Shown here piece by piece: positions 50,458 through 59,528 of a stretch of DNA of 64,000 nt. Within the stretch, counting starts at the first letter, position 1; each line of letters starts with the position of its first letter. The stretch spans positions 140,692 through 204,691 of the forward strand of contig CAXATH010000006.1 in assembly GCA_963972195.1 (NCBI GenBank), written 5' to 3'. Under the pieces are notes generated by a model. It did not search any database, was not told where the DNA came from, and saw only the letters and a program-made list of their open reading frames with translations. Origin of the DNA: Litorimonas sp963972195. GTDB taxonomy: Bacteria; Pseudomonadota; Alphaproteobacteria; Caulobacterales; Maricaulaceae. Position numbers and translations under genes: made by a program.

Positions 50458-51708
50458 ATGACGGCCAAAATGACCAAAACTCTTAAAAATATTATGCTCG
50501 GGGCGGTCTTGCTCACAGGCTCCGCCGCAACGGCGCAAGCTCAAGTCCCAGGCCACGGCATTGCCGCCGTTGTGAACAGCGATATTGTTTCAACATATGA
50601 CCTTCGTCAGCGGATAATGTTTATGATGGCGACCACCGGGGCGCAGCGGGACGAGGAGAGTTTACAACGTCTTCAGCAGCAGGCACTGCGCAATTTGGTC
50701 GACGAGCATTTGCAAATGCAGGAGTCTGCGAAATATGAGCAGACGATTTCCGACGAAGAAGTCAACCAGTCTGTTGCCCGCCTCATCGGCCGCAATGGTC
50801 TGGACCCGAATGAAGTCGTCTCCAGATTAGCCTCGGCCGGGGTTTCAGTTGAAACCTTGCGAGATCAGGTTCGCGCGGAGATTGCCTGGCAGCGCATTGT
50901 GAACGGTCTTTACGGGTCGCGCATTCGGATTTCAGATGACCAAATCAACGAAACCCTGAACCGCTTGACCGCAAATGCCGATAAACCAAGCTTCCGCGTC
51001 GCCGAAATATTTATCGAAGCTACACCTGAAATTGGCGGAATGGACGGCGCAATGGAAGGCGCCAATGCCATGATTGAACAAGTCGAAGGCGGCGCGCCTT
51101 TCCCGCTTCTCGCCCAGCAATTTTCATCCGCCCCCAGCGCCGTCAAAGGCGGTGATGTCGGTTGGGTTCATGAAGGCGAATTACGCCCGGAAATCGATAA
51201 TGTTATTACGGAAATGGAGCCAGGCGGAGTGTCTCAGCCTATTACGGTTCCCGGCGGCGTTTATGTCGTCGCCCTGATTGAAACCAAAGTCTCCAAAGCC
51301 GACACGCTTTACCGCCTCAAACAGGTCAATATTTCCGACGTCGAAACAGAAGCCGCTAAAACCCGTCTCATCGCGCTGAAAGACAGCCTGACCTCCTGTG
51401 ACACACTGAAAGACGATGTAGACGCTGTCGAAGGCGTTAGCCAAGCGGATATGGGCGAGCTGAAAGCCAGCGAACTCACTCCTGAATTAGTTGATATATT
51501 AGCGTCTACAGATGTCGGCAATTTGTCCGACCCGATTGCGCGACCTAACGGCGCTGCTTCCATCATGGTCTGCGACCGACAAGCCACTGGTGAGGATATT
51601 CCGACCCGCGATGATGTTGAAAATCGTTTGATGGAACAGCAACTCGCTCAGGCGTCACGTCGGGCGCTTCGGGATATACGGCGTAAATCCACCGTCGTTG
51701 TTCGTTAG
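50458..51708 (+). CDS. surA: Periplasmic peptidyl-prolyl isomerase/chaperone SurA
   Basis: 416 residues. Sec signal peptide with cleavage predicted after ATAQA (about 28), then GIAAVVNSDIVSTYDLRQRI, the SurA_N start, a helical chaperone domain (to about 170), one parvulin domain (about 180-275, with LAQQFSSAPSAVKGGDVGWV) and a degenerate second one. It escorts outer-membrane proteins across the periplasm. ATG at 50458. Followed after 5 bp by pdxA, the classical surA-pdxA-ksgA order. Confidence 0.93.
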   Translation: MTAKMTKTLKNIMLGAVLLTGSAATAQAQVPGHGIAAVVNSDIVSTYDLRQRIMFMMATTGAQRDEESLQRLQQQALRNLVDEHLQMQESAKYEQTISDEEVNQSVARLIGRNGLDPNEVVSRLASAGVSVETLRDQVRAEIAWQRIVNGLYGSRIRISDDQINETLNRLTANADKPSFRVAEIFIEATPEIGGMDGAMEGANAMIEQVEGGAPFPLLAQQFSSAPSAVKGGDVGWVHEGELRPEIDNVITEMEPGGVSQPITVPGGVYVVALIETKVSKADTLYRLKQVNISDVETEAAKTRLIALKDSLTSCDTLKDDVDAVEGVSQADMGELKASELTPELVDILASTDVGNLSDPIARPNGAASIMVCDRQATGEDIPTRDDVENRLMEQQLAQASRRALRDIRRKSTVVVR

Positions 51709-51713
51709 CTTTT

Positions 51714-52730
51714 ATGGCCGCCCCTCTCTTACTGAGTATGGGCGACCCGGCGGGCATTGGGCCTGAGATTACCTTAAAAGCTTGGGCGGCTCTGCGATAT
51801 AATCCGGAGTATGCCTTTGCCGTCATGGCGACGCCGCGCGTCATGGAACGCGCCAATGAAAGCTTTGACCACAATATAATCGAGATCGATGACTGCGATG
51901 AGGCTGCGGACGCTTTCCGTGAAGGGCTCCCTATTCTTCCCATAGAGGGGCGGGTGGCAGAACCGGGTGAGCCTGATTCCGACCACGCCTTGGCCGTTAC
52001 GGAAAGTATTGAACGCGCCGTCTCTCGCTGCCTGTCGGGCAAAGCCGATGGCCTTGTCACAAATCCCATCTCCAAGGATGTTTTGTACAAAGCGGGTTTC
52101 AAATTCCCCGGTCATACGGAATATCTTGGACAATTGACCGAAGGCCACGCCGCCCCCTATGCGCGCGGCCCCGTCATGATGTTATCCGGCGGCGGGCTCC
52201 GTGTCGGGCTGGCCACGGTTCATCTGGCTCTGCAAGACGCTGTCAAACAGCTTTCCTCTGAAGCAATTATTCGCAATGCTCGCGTTATGGACGGAGCGCT
52301 GAAATGTGATTTCGGTATTCCGCACCCCCGCCTCAGCCTGACCGGCCTTAACCCTCATGCTGGCGAAAACGGAATGCTGGGCCGGGAAGAAATCGAGATT
52401 ATTAATCCCGCCGCCCGCGCCCTCCGCGCTGAAGGCATAAAGGCGAATAAAGCCCAACCTGCCGACACACTTTTCCACGCCGAGGCCCGTGAAGATTACG
52501 ACGCCGTTCTGGCCATGTATCACGACCAGGGTCTTATCCCGGTCAAAACTCTGGATTTCCACGGTGGCGTCAATATCACGCTCGGCCTGCCGATTGTGCG
52601 CACCTCGCCGGATCACGGCACCGCCTTCGGCATTGCCGGACAAAACCGCGCGAGAGCCGACAGCCTCATCGCCGCTATCCGCACAGCGCGCCAAATCGCC
52701 GATAATCGACGGGCTTACTTACATGGATAA
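51714..52730 (+). CDS. pdxA: 4-hydroxythreonine-4-phosphate dehydrogenase PdxA
   Basis: Oxidises 4-phosphohydroxy-L-threonine in the DXP-dependent pyridoxal phosphate pathway. 338 residues with the start LLLSMGDPAGIGPEI, metal-binding histidines in FKFPGHTEYLGQL, LTGLNPHAGENGMLGREE and AMYHDQGLIPVKTLDF. Normal length. It follows surA by 5 bp and overlaps ksgA by 8 bp. Confidence 0.97.
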   Translation: MAAPLLLSMGDPAGIGPEITLKAWAALRYNPEYAFAVMATPRVMERANESFDHNIIEIDDCDEAADAFREGLPILPIEGRVAEPGEPDSDHALAVTESIERAVSRCLSGKADGLVTNPISKDVLYKAGFKFPGHTEYLGQLTEGHAAPYARGPVMMLSGGGLRVGLATVHLALQDAVKQLSSEAIIRNARVMDGALKCDFGIPHPRLSLTGLNPHAGENGMLGREEIEIINPAARALRAEGIKANKAQPADTLFHAEAREDYDAVLAMYHDQGLIPVKTLDFHGGVNITLGLPIVRTSPDHGTAFGIAGQNRARADSLIAAIRTARQIADNRRAYLHG

Positions 52731-53556
52731 TCTTCCTTCTCTGACCGAGGTCGTGCGCGACTATGATCTCGGCGCGAATAAGAAACTCGGGCAGCATTTC
52801 CTGTTGGATATGAATTTAACGGATAAGATCGCGCGGCTGGCGACCCCTCTCGAAGGCGTGAATGTTGTTGAAATCGGCCCAGGCCCGGGGGGATTGACCC
52901 GCGCGCTTTTGATCAACGAAGCGGCCTCCGTGACCGTCATCGAAATGGATGAGCGTTTTCTGCCCGCCCTCGCCGATATAGGCCGCGCCAGCGGTGACAG
53001 GCTCTCTGTGATCAAAGGCGACGCGCTGAAATTTGACATTGCTACCAACATTCCCGAACCACGCAAAATCGTCGCCAACCTGCCTTATAATGTGGGAACG
53101 AAAATGCTCATTAATTGGGTCACGGAAACGCCCCTTTTCTGGGACCAGATGGTTTTGATGTTTCAGAAAGAGGTCGCTGAGCGGGTCTGCGCCGCGCCGG
53201 GGGAGAATGCCTATGGCCGTCTGGCCGTTCTTTGCCAAAGCGTCGCCGAATGCCATATGGCGTTTGATATTCCGGCTAGGTCTTTCACCCCGCCGCCCAA
53301 AGTCGACAGCGCCGTCGTTGTGATGCATCCTTTGACCGACGGCGCAAGCTATCCAGACCTGAAACTCCTAGGCCAAGTCACGCAGGCCGCCTTTGGGCAA
53401 AGACGTAAAATGCTCCGAGTGTCGCTGAAAAGCTTTGCCAAGAAACACGGCATGACCGCCACCGAATGGTTAGAGAAAGCCGAAATTGATCCGCAATTAA
53501 GGCCGGAAACCCTACCCGTATCCGACTTTCAGAAACTCGCAGACTGCCTGCCGTAA
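52723..53556 (+). CDS. rsmA: 16S rRNA (A1518/A1519) dimethyltransferase KsgA/RsmA
   Basis: 277 residues. SAM-binding LGQHFLLDMNLTDKIA and VVEIGPGPGGLTRALL, and the catalytic NLPYNVGTKMLINW, define the family; PPPKVDSAVVVMHPL begins the C-terminal RNA-contacting part. It dimethylates two adenosines of helix 45 late in 30S assembly. The open frame extends upstream to 52489, but the ATG at 52723 inside the pdxA stop region matches the family. Convergent with a methyltransferase gene (18-bp gap). Confidence 0.97.
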   Translation: MDNLPSLTEVVRDYDLGANKKLGQHFLLDMNLTDKIARLATPLEGVNVVEIGPGPGGLTRALLINEAASVTVIEMDERFLPALADIGRASGDRLSVIKGDALKFDIATNIPEPRKIVANLPYNVGTKMLINWVTETPLFWDQMVLMFQKEVAERVCAAPGENAYGRLAVLCQSVAECHMAFDIPARSFTPPPKVDSAVVVMHPLTDGASYPDLKLLGQVTQAAFGQRRKMLRVSLKSFAKKHGMTATEWLEKAEIDPQLRPETLPVSDFQKLADCLP

Positions 53557-53574
53557 CTTTCTATCTTGATAGAT

Positions 53575-54150
53575 CTACGTTTTCAGAGCCTCAAAATAAT
53601 GATTTTCGTCGTCATCGACATGTGTCTCAACAGACTCGAAGCCTGCTTCTCTGAGAATGCGGCAATAAGTCGTTTCACCCAGAGATACTGATTGGCGCCC
53701 GGTCAGTATGTCCTCCCAACTAACCTGTTGTGAAGGCGCGGAAAATAAAAACCGTCCCCCGGATTTGAGCGCGTTGAAAACCCGGTGAACAAACCCTTCT
53801 TGAGCCTGAGGGGACAGGAGAAAAATGAGGCCAATGGCTAATGCACCGTCGAAGGTCCGACCGAAAAAATTACTTTCCTCAACCGCTTCGCAGGCCAGAT
53901 CTATATTTGAAAAACGGGCCCGTAGAGCCGAAATCATCTTTGGGGAGGCATCAATGGCAGAAACCGCAAAGCCGCGGTTAATTAATATGGAAGTCAACGG
54001 CTCTCCATATCCCGCGCCTATGTCTATTATGGAAGCTTTGGATGAAAAGTTATTGGCCCATTTCTTTACCAGATTTTGTCCAGAATTTGACCTGACCGCT
54101 ATGAATTTTTCGGCAAACGCTTCATATCCATTTGACCGATCTTCTGACAA
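53575..54150 (-). CDS. Class I SAM-dependent methyltransferase, unknown substrate
   Basis: 191 residues. Motif I reads SIIDIGAGYGEPLTS, motif II is VSAIDASPKMI, and FDGALAIGLIFLL and GGRFLFSAPSQQ complete a Methyltransf_11/25 fold. The substrate cannot be told from sequence. The start is a TTG at 54150 with GAGGAA eight bases upstream, which is why it is preferred to internal codons. It stands alone between ksgA (convergent) and gmk (75 bp upstream on the same strand); base composition resembles its neighbours. Confidence 0.85.
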   Translation of the reverse strand: MSEDRSNGYEAFAEKFIAVRSNSGQNLVKKWANNFSSKASIIDIGAGYGEPLTSILINRGFAVSAIDASPKMISALRARFSNIDLACEAVEESNFFGRTFDGALAIGLIFLLSPQAQEGFVHRVFNALKSGGRFLFSAPSQQVSWEDILTGRQSVSLGETTYCRILREAGFESVETHVDDDENHYFEALKT

Positions 54151-54225
54151 TTTGAAGTTCCTCGCGGTAAAACCTTTCGGCGACTAGGTTTATGTCAAAA
54201 CTATCCTCTTGGCGGAGTTATGAAA

Positions 54226-54876
54226 CTACCCGCCGCTGACCAATGATTTAACGAAGCCGGAGAGCCAGAATTGACGGCGTCTTTGCATTCTTTCCGCAGC
54301 CACGATGGCGCGGAGTTCGTCCATGGCTGTCTCAATATTTTCATTGACGATGACATAATCATATTCCGGCCAATGGCTGATTTCTGTTTCGGCCTTGCTC
54401 ATGCGTTTGGCGATCACTGTATCACTGTCCTGCGCGCGCGACCGGAGACGGCTTTCGAGCTCCTGCATATTGGGCGGAAGAATGAAAATTTTTACAAGAT
54501 CATTTGCGGCGGCTTCCGCGAGCTGCTGCGCGCCCTGCCAATCGATATCAAAGATAACGTCCCGCCCACTTTCCAGCGCGGCTTCTACCGGCTGTCTCGG
54601 CGTCCCGTAGAAATTGTCAAAGACCTTAGCATGTTCCAGAAAATCGTCTTCCGCCACCATGTCTGAAAACTGTGTTTTAGACAGAAAATAATAGTCTTTG
54701 CCCTCTTCCTCGCCGCCGCGCGGCGCGCGGGTTGTTGCGGAAACAGACATGGTCATATTTTCGTTTTCTGCCAGCAATTTCCGGGTCAGCGTTGTCTTGC
54801 CTGCGCCGGAAGGCGAAGACAGAACTATCATCAACCCCCGGCGGTTTTTTTTCAGGGCGTTCAACTTGTCACTCAT
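54226..54876 (-). CDS. gmk: Guanylate kinase
   Basis: Phosphorylates GMP to GDP. 216 residues: P-loop SSPSGAGKTTLTRKLL, GMP-binding TTRAPRGGEEEGKDYYFL, and the lid/substrate segment DVIFDIDWQGAQQL. Its ATG overlaps the mltG stop by one base. In related genomes the RNase gene yicC separates mltG and gmk; it is absent here. Confidence 0.98.
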   Translation of the reverse strand: MSDKLNALKKNRRGLMIVLSSPSGAGKTTLTRKLLAENENMTMSVSATTRAPRGGEEEGKDYYFLSKTQFSDMVAEDDFLEHAKVFDNFYGTPRQPVEAALESGRDVIFDIDWQGAQQLAEAAANDLVKIFILPPNMQELESRLRSRAQDSDTVIAKRMSKAETEISHWPEYDYVIVNENIETAMDELRAIVAAERMQRRRQFWLSGFVKSLVSGG

Positions 54877-55916
54877 TACCGCTCACCTCTCTGGCGCTGA
54901 ATAACTCGCCACTTCGCGACATTTCTTTGATGCTGCGATAAGGACGTTGCAAAAACATGTCCGCCTGTCCCGTCCGCGACGAAATAAATATTATCTGTTT
55001 TGGCCGGATTTAGAACGGCGGCCAAAGCCTCTTTTCCCGGATTACAAATCGGCGTTTTGGGCAGACCCGTCATTTGGTAAGTGTTCCAATCCGTCCGGGC
55101 ATCGATTTCGCTGCGGCGGATACGCCGTCCGATAGGCATGCCCTTCGTAATTCCATAAATAATTGTCGGGTCGGATTGGAGCATCATACCGCGATTAAGG
55201 CGGTTCACAAAGACCCCGGCAACTTCATCGCGTTCACTTCCAATGCCCGTTTCTTTTTCAACAACGGACGCCAAAGTAATGGCCTCGGCTTTTGTTGTAA
55301 CCGGCAAATCCGCTGCCCGGTTCTCCCAGAGCGTGTCCAGAACGTCCTTTTGCGCGGCCTGCATTTTCGCAATCAGTTCGGATTGCTTCATATCCCGCGG
55401 CGTTAGATAGGTTTCGGGCAAAAGCGTTCCTTCCGCCGGCACAGGAGGGTTATCATCAATCAGCGTTGGAATGAGATCGAGCGTCGCCATAACTTGACGA
55501 CTGGAAAGCCCTTCGGCAATCGTGACCGGGTAAAGAATGGCCTGCCCCTCGGCCAAATCTTTGTAGATTTTGGCCATAGGGTCGCCGGGCGTCAGGAGAA
55601 ACTCCCCGGCTTTGAAATTTGCCTCATTGCCGCGCATTTTCGTCACGAGCTTGAAAATAAAGGCGCTCTCAACCAAATCCTGCCCCTCAAGTCTTGTTGA
55701 AATGGAGGATAGACCGCTGCCTTTAGGCACTTCGAAAACGACCGGGTCCCGGGGTTCATCCAAAGACATACGCGTTTCATATTTGTAATTTACCGCCGCA
55801 TAGGCCGCGAGAACCAATCCGCCAAAAAAAGTGATAAGCGCCACAACGGCAATCAGGCCCAAGACCCGCTTATCGCGTTTTGCCAATGTACTCGGTTTTT
55901 TAGAAGTTCGGGCCAT
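54876..55916 (-). CDS. mltG: Endolytic peptidoglycan transglycosylase MltG
   Basis: 346 residues of the YceG family. A basic N-terminus and one TM helix (about 20-42) are followed by a LysM-like region (about 60-120) and the catalytic domain with ASVVEKETGIGSE (catalytic Glu) and NRLNRGMMLQSDPTIIYG, TYQMTGLPKTPICNPG. It cuts nascent glycan strands in the inner membrane and sets their length. It starts 9 bp after fabF and overlaps gmk by one base, closing the fabD-gmk operon. Confidence 0.96.
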   Translation of the reverse strand: MARTSKKPSTLAKRDKRVLGLIAVVALITFFGGLVLAAYAAVNYKYETRMSLDEPRDPVVFEVPKGSGLSSISTRLEGQDLVESAFIFKLVTKMRGNEANFKAGEFLLTPGDPMAKIYKDLAEGQAILYPVTIAEGLSSRQVMATLDLIPTLIDDNPPVPAEGTLLPETYLTPRDMKQSELIAKMQAAQKDVLDTLWENRAADLPVTTKAEAITLASVVEKETGIGSERDEVAGVFVNRLNRGMMLQSDPTIIYGITKGMPIGRRIRRSEIDARTDWNTYQMTGLPKTPICNPGKEALAAVLNPAKTDNIYFVADGTGGHVFATSLSQHQRNVAKWRVIQRQRGER

Positions 55917-55925
55917 GTGCCCTGT

Positions 55926-57224
55926 CTAATCAGATTCGGGCGCTTGCGCGAAGATTACCGCAGCGTTTGTACCGCCAAATCCAAATGAATTGGACATCAC
56001 GGCTTTGGCTTTAATCGGTTTAGCCTTGTGCGGGACGAGATCGAGCTCCGTATCGACGGATGGATTGTCCAGATTCAGCGTCGGCGGGGCCATTTGATCC
56101 CGAAGCGCCAATATGGAGAAAATGGCTTCGACAGCGCCAGCCGCACCTAACAAGTGTCCAGTCGCAGACTTTGTCGACGACATGGACGCATTTTTAGCGT
56201 GATCGCCCAAGAGTTTTTCGACCGCACGGACTTCCAACTCATCCCCCATCGGCGTGGAGGTGCCATGTGCGTTTACATAGCCAATGTCTTCGGCTTTCAA
56301 GCCGGACCCGGCGAGAGCGGCTTTCATGGCCCGATGTCCGCCTTCACCTTCTGGCGCGGGGCTGGTGATATGATAAGCATCGCCGGAGAGGCCGTATCCG
56401 ACCAGTTCCGCGTAAATTTTAGCGCCGCGCGCTTTGGCGTGCTCATATTCTTCGAGAACAACGGCGCCTGCGCCTTCACCCATCAAAAAACCGTCACGGT
56501 CTTTATCATAAGGGCGCGACGCTTTTTCGGGAGTGTCGTTAAATCCGGTTGTCATAGCGCGGCAAGCCACGAATGACGCGATGCCCAAGCGATTTATTGA
56601 GCTTTCGCCGCCGCCAGCGACCATGACATCGGCGTCGCCATGGGCGATCATACGCCCGGCATCGCCGATAGCGTGCGCCCCTGTGGCACAGGCGGTGACA
56701 ACTGAATGGTTCGGACCTTTCAAGCCATGACGGATCGAAATCTGACCGGAGGCCAGATTGATCAACATCGCGGGAATAACAAAAGGAGAGAGCCGTCTCG
56801 GACCCTTTTCGTGAAGGGTAATTGACGCATCGTAAGTCGTTTGCAGTCCGCCAATACCGGAGCCAAACATAACGCCAGTGCGTTCCTGCGCTTCTTGACC
56901 TTCCTCGACAGGGTTCCAACCGGAATCCTTCAAGGCTTCATCAGAGGCAGCAATGGAATAGAGAATAAAATCGTCAATGCGTTTGGCGTCGCGGGCGCTC
57001 ATTACATCATCGGGGTTGAAAACCCCTTCTTGTTCGGGGCTTCCCCCGGCCCGGCCATCGGCGCGGGGAATGACGGCAGCAATTTTGCAAGCAATATCGC
57101 TGACGTCGAAATGTTCTATTTTGGAAGCGCCGGACTTTCCATCCAAAATCGCTTTCCATGCGGTCTCAACACCGCATCCGACGGGCGTAATTAGGCCCAG
57201 GCCTGTAACAACAACCCGTCTCAT
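55926..57224 (-). CDS. fabF: Beta-ketoacyl-ACP synthase II FabF
   Basis: 432 residues, decarboxylating condensing enzyme of fatty-acid elongation. Cys-His-His triad: VVTACATGAHAIG, NAHGTSTPMGD and KSATGHLLGAAG. N-terminus RRVVVTGLGLITPVG is standard. Compared with the E. coli enzyme there is a modest insertion around residue 57-75 (RADGRAGGSPEQEGVF). It follows acpP by 19 bp and precedes mltG by 9 bp. Confidence 0.98.
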   Translation of the reverse strand: MRRVVVTGLGLITPVGCGVETAWKAILDGKSGASKIEHFDVSDIACKIAAVIPRADGRAGGSPEQEGVFNPDDVMSARDAKRIDDFILYSIAASDEALKDSGWNPVEEGQEAQERTGVMFGSGIGGLQTTYDASITLHEKGPRRLSPFVIPAMLINLASGQISIRHGLKGPNHSVVTACATGAHAIGDAGRMIAHGDADVMVAGGGESSINRLGIASFVACRAMTTGFNDTPEKASRPYDKDRDGFLMGEGAGAVVLEEYEHAKARGAKIYAELVGYGLSGDAYHITSPAPEGEGGHRAMKAALAGSGLKAEDIGYVNAHGTSTPMGDELEVRAVEKLLGDHAKNASMSSTKSATGHLLGAAGAVEAIFSILALRDQMAPPTLNLDNPSVDTELDLVPHKAKPIKAKAVMSNSFGFGGTNAAVIFAQAPESD

Positions 57225-57243
57225 GCGATATATCTACCTTAGT

Positions 57244-57480
57244 CTAGTCGACTTTTTCAGAGATGAATTTAACAGCATCCCCGACAGTTTGGATGTGCTC
57301 AGCTGCATCATCAGGGATTTCGATATCAAATTCTTCTTCAAACGCCATGACAAGCTCGACATTGTCAAGGCTATCCGCCCCGAGATCATCGATAAAGTGG
57401 GCGTTTTCCGTGACTTTTGATTCTTCAACGTCAAGATGCTCAACGACCATCTTTTTTACACGGGCTAATACGTCTGACAT
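57244..57480 (-). CDS. acpP: Acyl carrier protein AcpP
   Basis: 78-residue, strongly acidic ACP. The phosphopantetheine attachment site is S37 in DDLGADSLDNVELVM. It carries growing acyl chains in fatty-acid synthesis. ATG at 57480. A 199-bp gap separates it from fabG upstream, large enough for its own promoter, as is usual for the highly expressed acpP; the gap contains no other gene. Confidence 0.98.
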   Translation of the reverse strand: MSDVLARVKKMVVEHLDVEESKVTENAHFIDDLGADSLDNVELVMAFEEEFDIEIPDDAAEHIQTVGDAVKFISEKVD

Positions 57481-57679
57481 AGACTTTCCTTTTAGTATAG
57501 CCGGGCTTTCATCCGGCGGTTACGGCTAGCAAATAAGGGGAGTTCCCTAAATTACAAGCGACGAATTGCTATTGGGTGCCCCCCAATAATAAGTGCTGCG
57601 GCGGGTTAGCACACCCCAAAACGTGTGGCCAGAGCCTTATTACCGCGAAATTGTGGGTAAAAACACCCCCAAATTCCTA

Positions 57680-58420
57680 TTAAATCATCGCCATTCCGCC
57701 ATTTACATGCAGGGTCTGACCTGTGACGTAATTGGCCTCTTGAGACGCCAGATATAGCGCGGCGGCAGCTATATCCTCTCCGGTTCCGAGATCCCCGGCA
57801 GGGATTTTGGACAATGTCGCCTCTCTTTGGGCATCATTCAACTCATCCGTCATAGGCGAGCTGATGAAACCGGGAGCGATTGTGTTGACGGTGATTCCCC
57901 GGCTTGCCACTTCCTGCGCCAGCGATTTTGAAAACCCGATCATGCCGGCTTTGGACGCCGCGTAATTCGTCTGTCCCGGATTTCCCGTGACGCCGACAAT
58001 CGACGTAATACCGATGATTCGTCCCCAGCGGGATTTCATCATTGGGCGAAGGCACGCTTTGGACAGGCGGAAATAGGCTTCCAGATTGACCTTTTGCACT
58101 AAATCCCAGTCTTCTTGTTTCATGCGCATCAACAGGCCGTCGCGCGTAATGCCCGCATTCGCCACAAGAATATCAACTGATCCGCCGAGAGCGTCCGCGG
58201 CTTGACCAGGCAGCGCATCAACCGCGTCGCCGTCCGATAGGTTACACGGCGTCACGAAAGCGCCGTCGCCCAGCTCTGAGGCCAATCCTTCGAGTTTTTC
58301 CGCTCTGGTACCTGAAAGGGCAACTTGCGCGCCTTGGGCGTGGAGCATTTTGGCTATAGAGCCGCCGAGGCCGCCTGTCGCGCCCGTGACGAGCGCGCGT
58401 TTTCCGCTGAGATCAAACAT
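57680..58420 (-). CDS. fabG: 3-oxoacyl-ACP reductase FabG
   Basis: 246 residues of the classical SDR type. NADPH-binding VTGATGGLGGSIA, NAGITRDGLLMRM, the active-site Ser in GITSIVGVTGNPGQTNYAASKAG (cited 138-160) with YxxxK, and the C-terminal YVTGQTLHVNGGMAMI, all as in FabG. Reduces beta-ketoacyl-ACP in each elongation cycle. It lies 3 bp after fabD and upstream of acpP. Confidence 0.97.
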   Translation of the reverse strand: MFDLSGKRALVTGATGGLGGSIAKMLHAQGAQVALSGTRAEKLEGLASELGDGAFVTPCNLSDGDAVDALPGQAADALGGSVDILVANAGITRDGLLMRMKQEDWDLVQKVNLEAYFRLSKACLRPMMKSRWGRIIGITSIVGVTGNPGQTNYAASKAGMIGFSKSLAQEVASRGITVNTIAPGFISSPMTDELNDAQREATLSKIPAGDLGTGEDIAAAALYLASQEANYVTGQTLHVNGGMAMI

Positions 58421-58423
58421 AAC

Positions 58424-59368
58424 TTATCCTTTTACTTTTTTGGCAAACGCTTCGAGCGAGTCTGGGGAATTGAGCGCGACACCTTCGACGCCGCTCACAA
58501 TCCGTTTGAGCATGACGGTCAGCACCTTGCCCGTTCCGGGCTCCGCAAATGTCTCGACGCCATTGGCGGCCATCCATTCAATCGATTCGCGCCAGCGGAC
58601 GCGGCCTGTGACTTGCGTGATCAGGTCTTCGCGGATCTGGTCTGGCTCGGTCACCGGACGCGCCGTTACATTATTCACGACAGGTACAGAAGGTTCTAAA
58701 ATCGTTTGATGGGCCAGCGCTTCGCGCATCTTTGCCGCCGCCGGCATCATCATGTCGCAATGAAACGGCGCGGACACATTGAGCATCATCGCTTTTTTAA
58801 TTCCAAGATCAGAACAGGCATCCACTGCGGCCTGAACCGCGTCTTTTTCGCCGGACAACACGATTTGGCCGGTCGCATTATCATTTGCGATCTGGCAAAT
58901 GCCGTGTTTGCTGCCGGCTTCAGCCGCCGCCTCGGCTTGCTCGACGCTCGCGCCCAGAAGCGCCGCCATCGCCCCGGCGTCGACAGGTACAGCCGCCTGC
59001 ATCGCATCGCCGCGTATCCGCAAAAGCCTTGCCGTATCCGCCAGAGAGATCGACCCGGCCGCGCAGAGCGCCGAATATTCTCCGAGGGAATGGCCTGCGG
59101 CAAACGAAGCTTTCTTTACGTCTATCTCAAAATCTTGCGCCAAAACGGCCATAACTGCCATGGAGCAGGCCATCAAAGCCGGTTGCGTATTCGTTGTCAG
59201 GGTCAAATCTTCAATCGGCCCGTTGAACATCAGATCAGACAGTTTTTGATCGAGTGCGTCGTCCACTTCTTCAAAGACGCGGCGAGCGGCCGGGAAGGCC
59301 TCTGCCAAATCCTTGCCCATGCCAACAGACTGGCTGCCTTGTCCCGGAAAAATAAATGCGAATGTCAT
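58424..59368 (-). CDS. fabD: Malonyl-CoA:ACP transacylase FabD
   Basis: 314 residues. FIFPGQGSQSVGMGKDLAE starts the fold; the nucleophile elbow is AAGHSLGEYSALCAAG, with the catalytic His in APFHCDMM. It loads malonyl groups onto AcpP. First gene of the fabD-fabG-acpP-fabF-mltG-gmk series; divergent from the antiporter gene (160-bp gap). Confidence 0.98.
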   Translation of the reverse strand: MTFAFIFPGQGSQSVGMGKDLAEAFPAARRVFEEVDDALDQKLSDLMFNGPIEDLTLTTNTQPALMACSMAVMAVLAQDFEIDVKKASFAAGHSLGEYSALCAAGSISLADTARLLRIRGDAMQAAVPVDAGAMAALLGASVEQAEAAAEAGSKHGICQIANDNATGQIVLSGEKDAVQAAVDACSDLGIKKAMMLNVSAPFHCDMMMPAAAKMREALAHQTILEPSVPVVNNVTARPVTEPDQIREDLITQVTGRVRWRESIEWMAANGVETFAEPGTGKVLTVMLKRIVSGVEGVALNSPDSLEAFAKKVKG

Positions 59369-59528
59369 ATATTCATCTACCTATTCGTGTTGAACCCACA
59401 GCCTAGAAAAGCGGGCGACAAGGTCAACTGCCAATCCCTTTGTTTTAAAGGGGTCTTTTAACGGATATTTTCTTGCAAGCCACTCCTCAAGGCGTAGTTT
59501 GTCAAAATTATTCGGGGCGGGAGACCTT

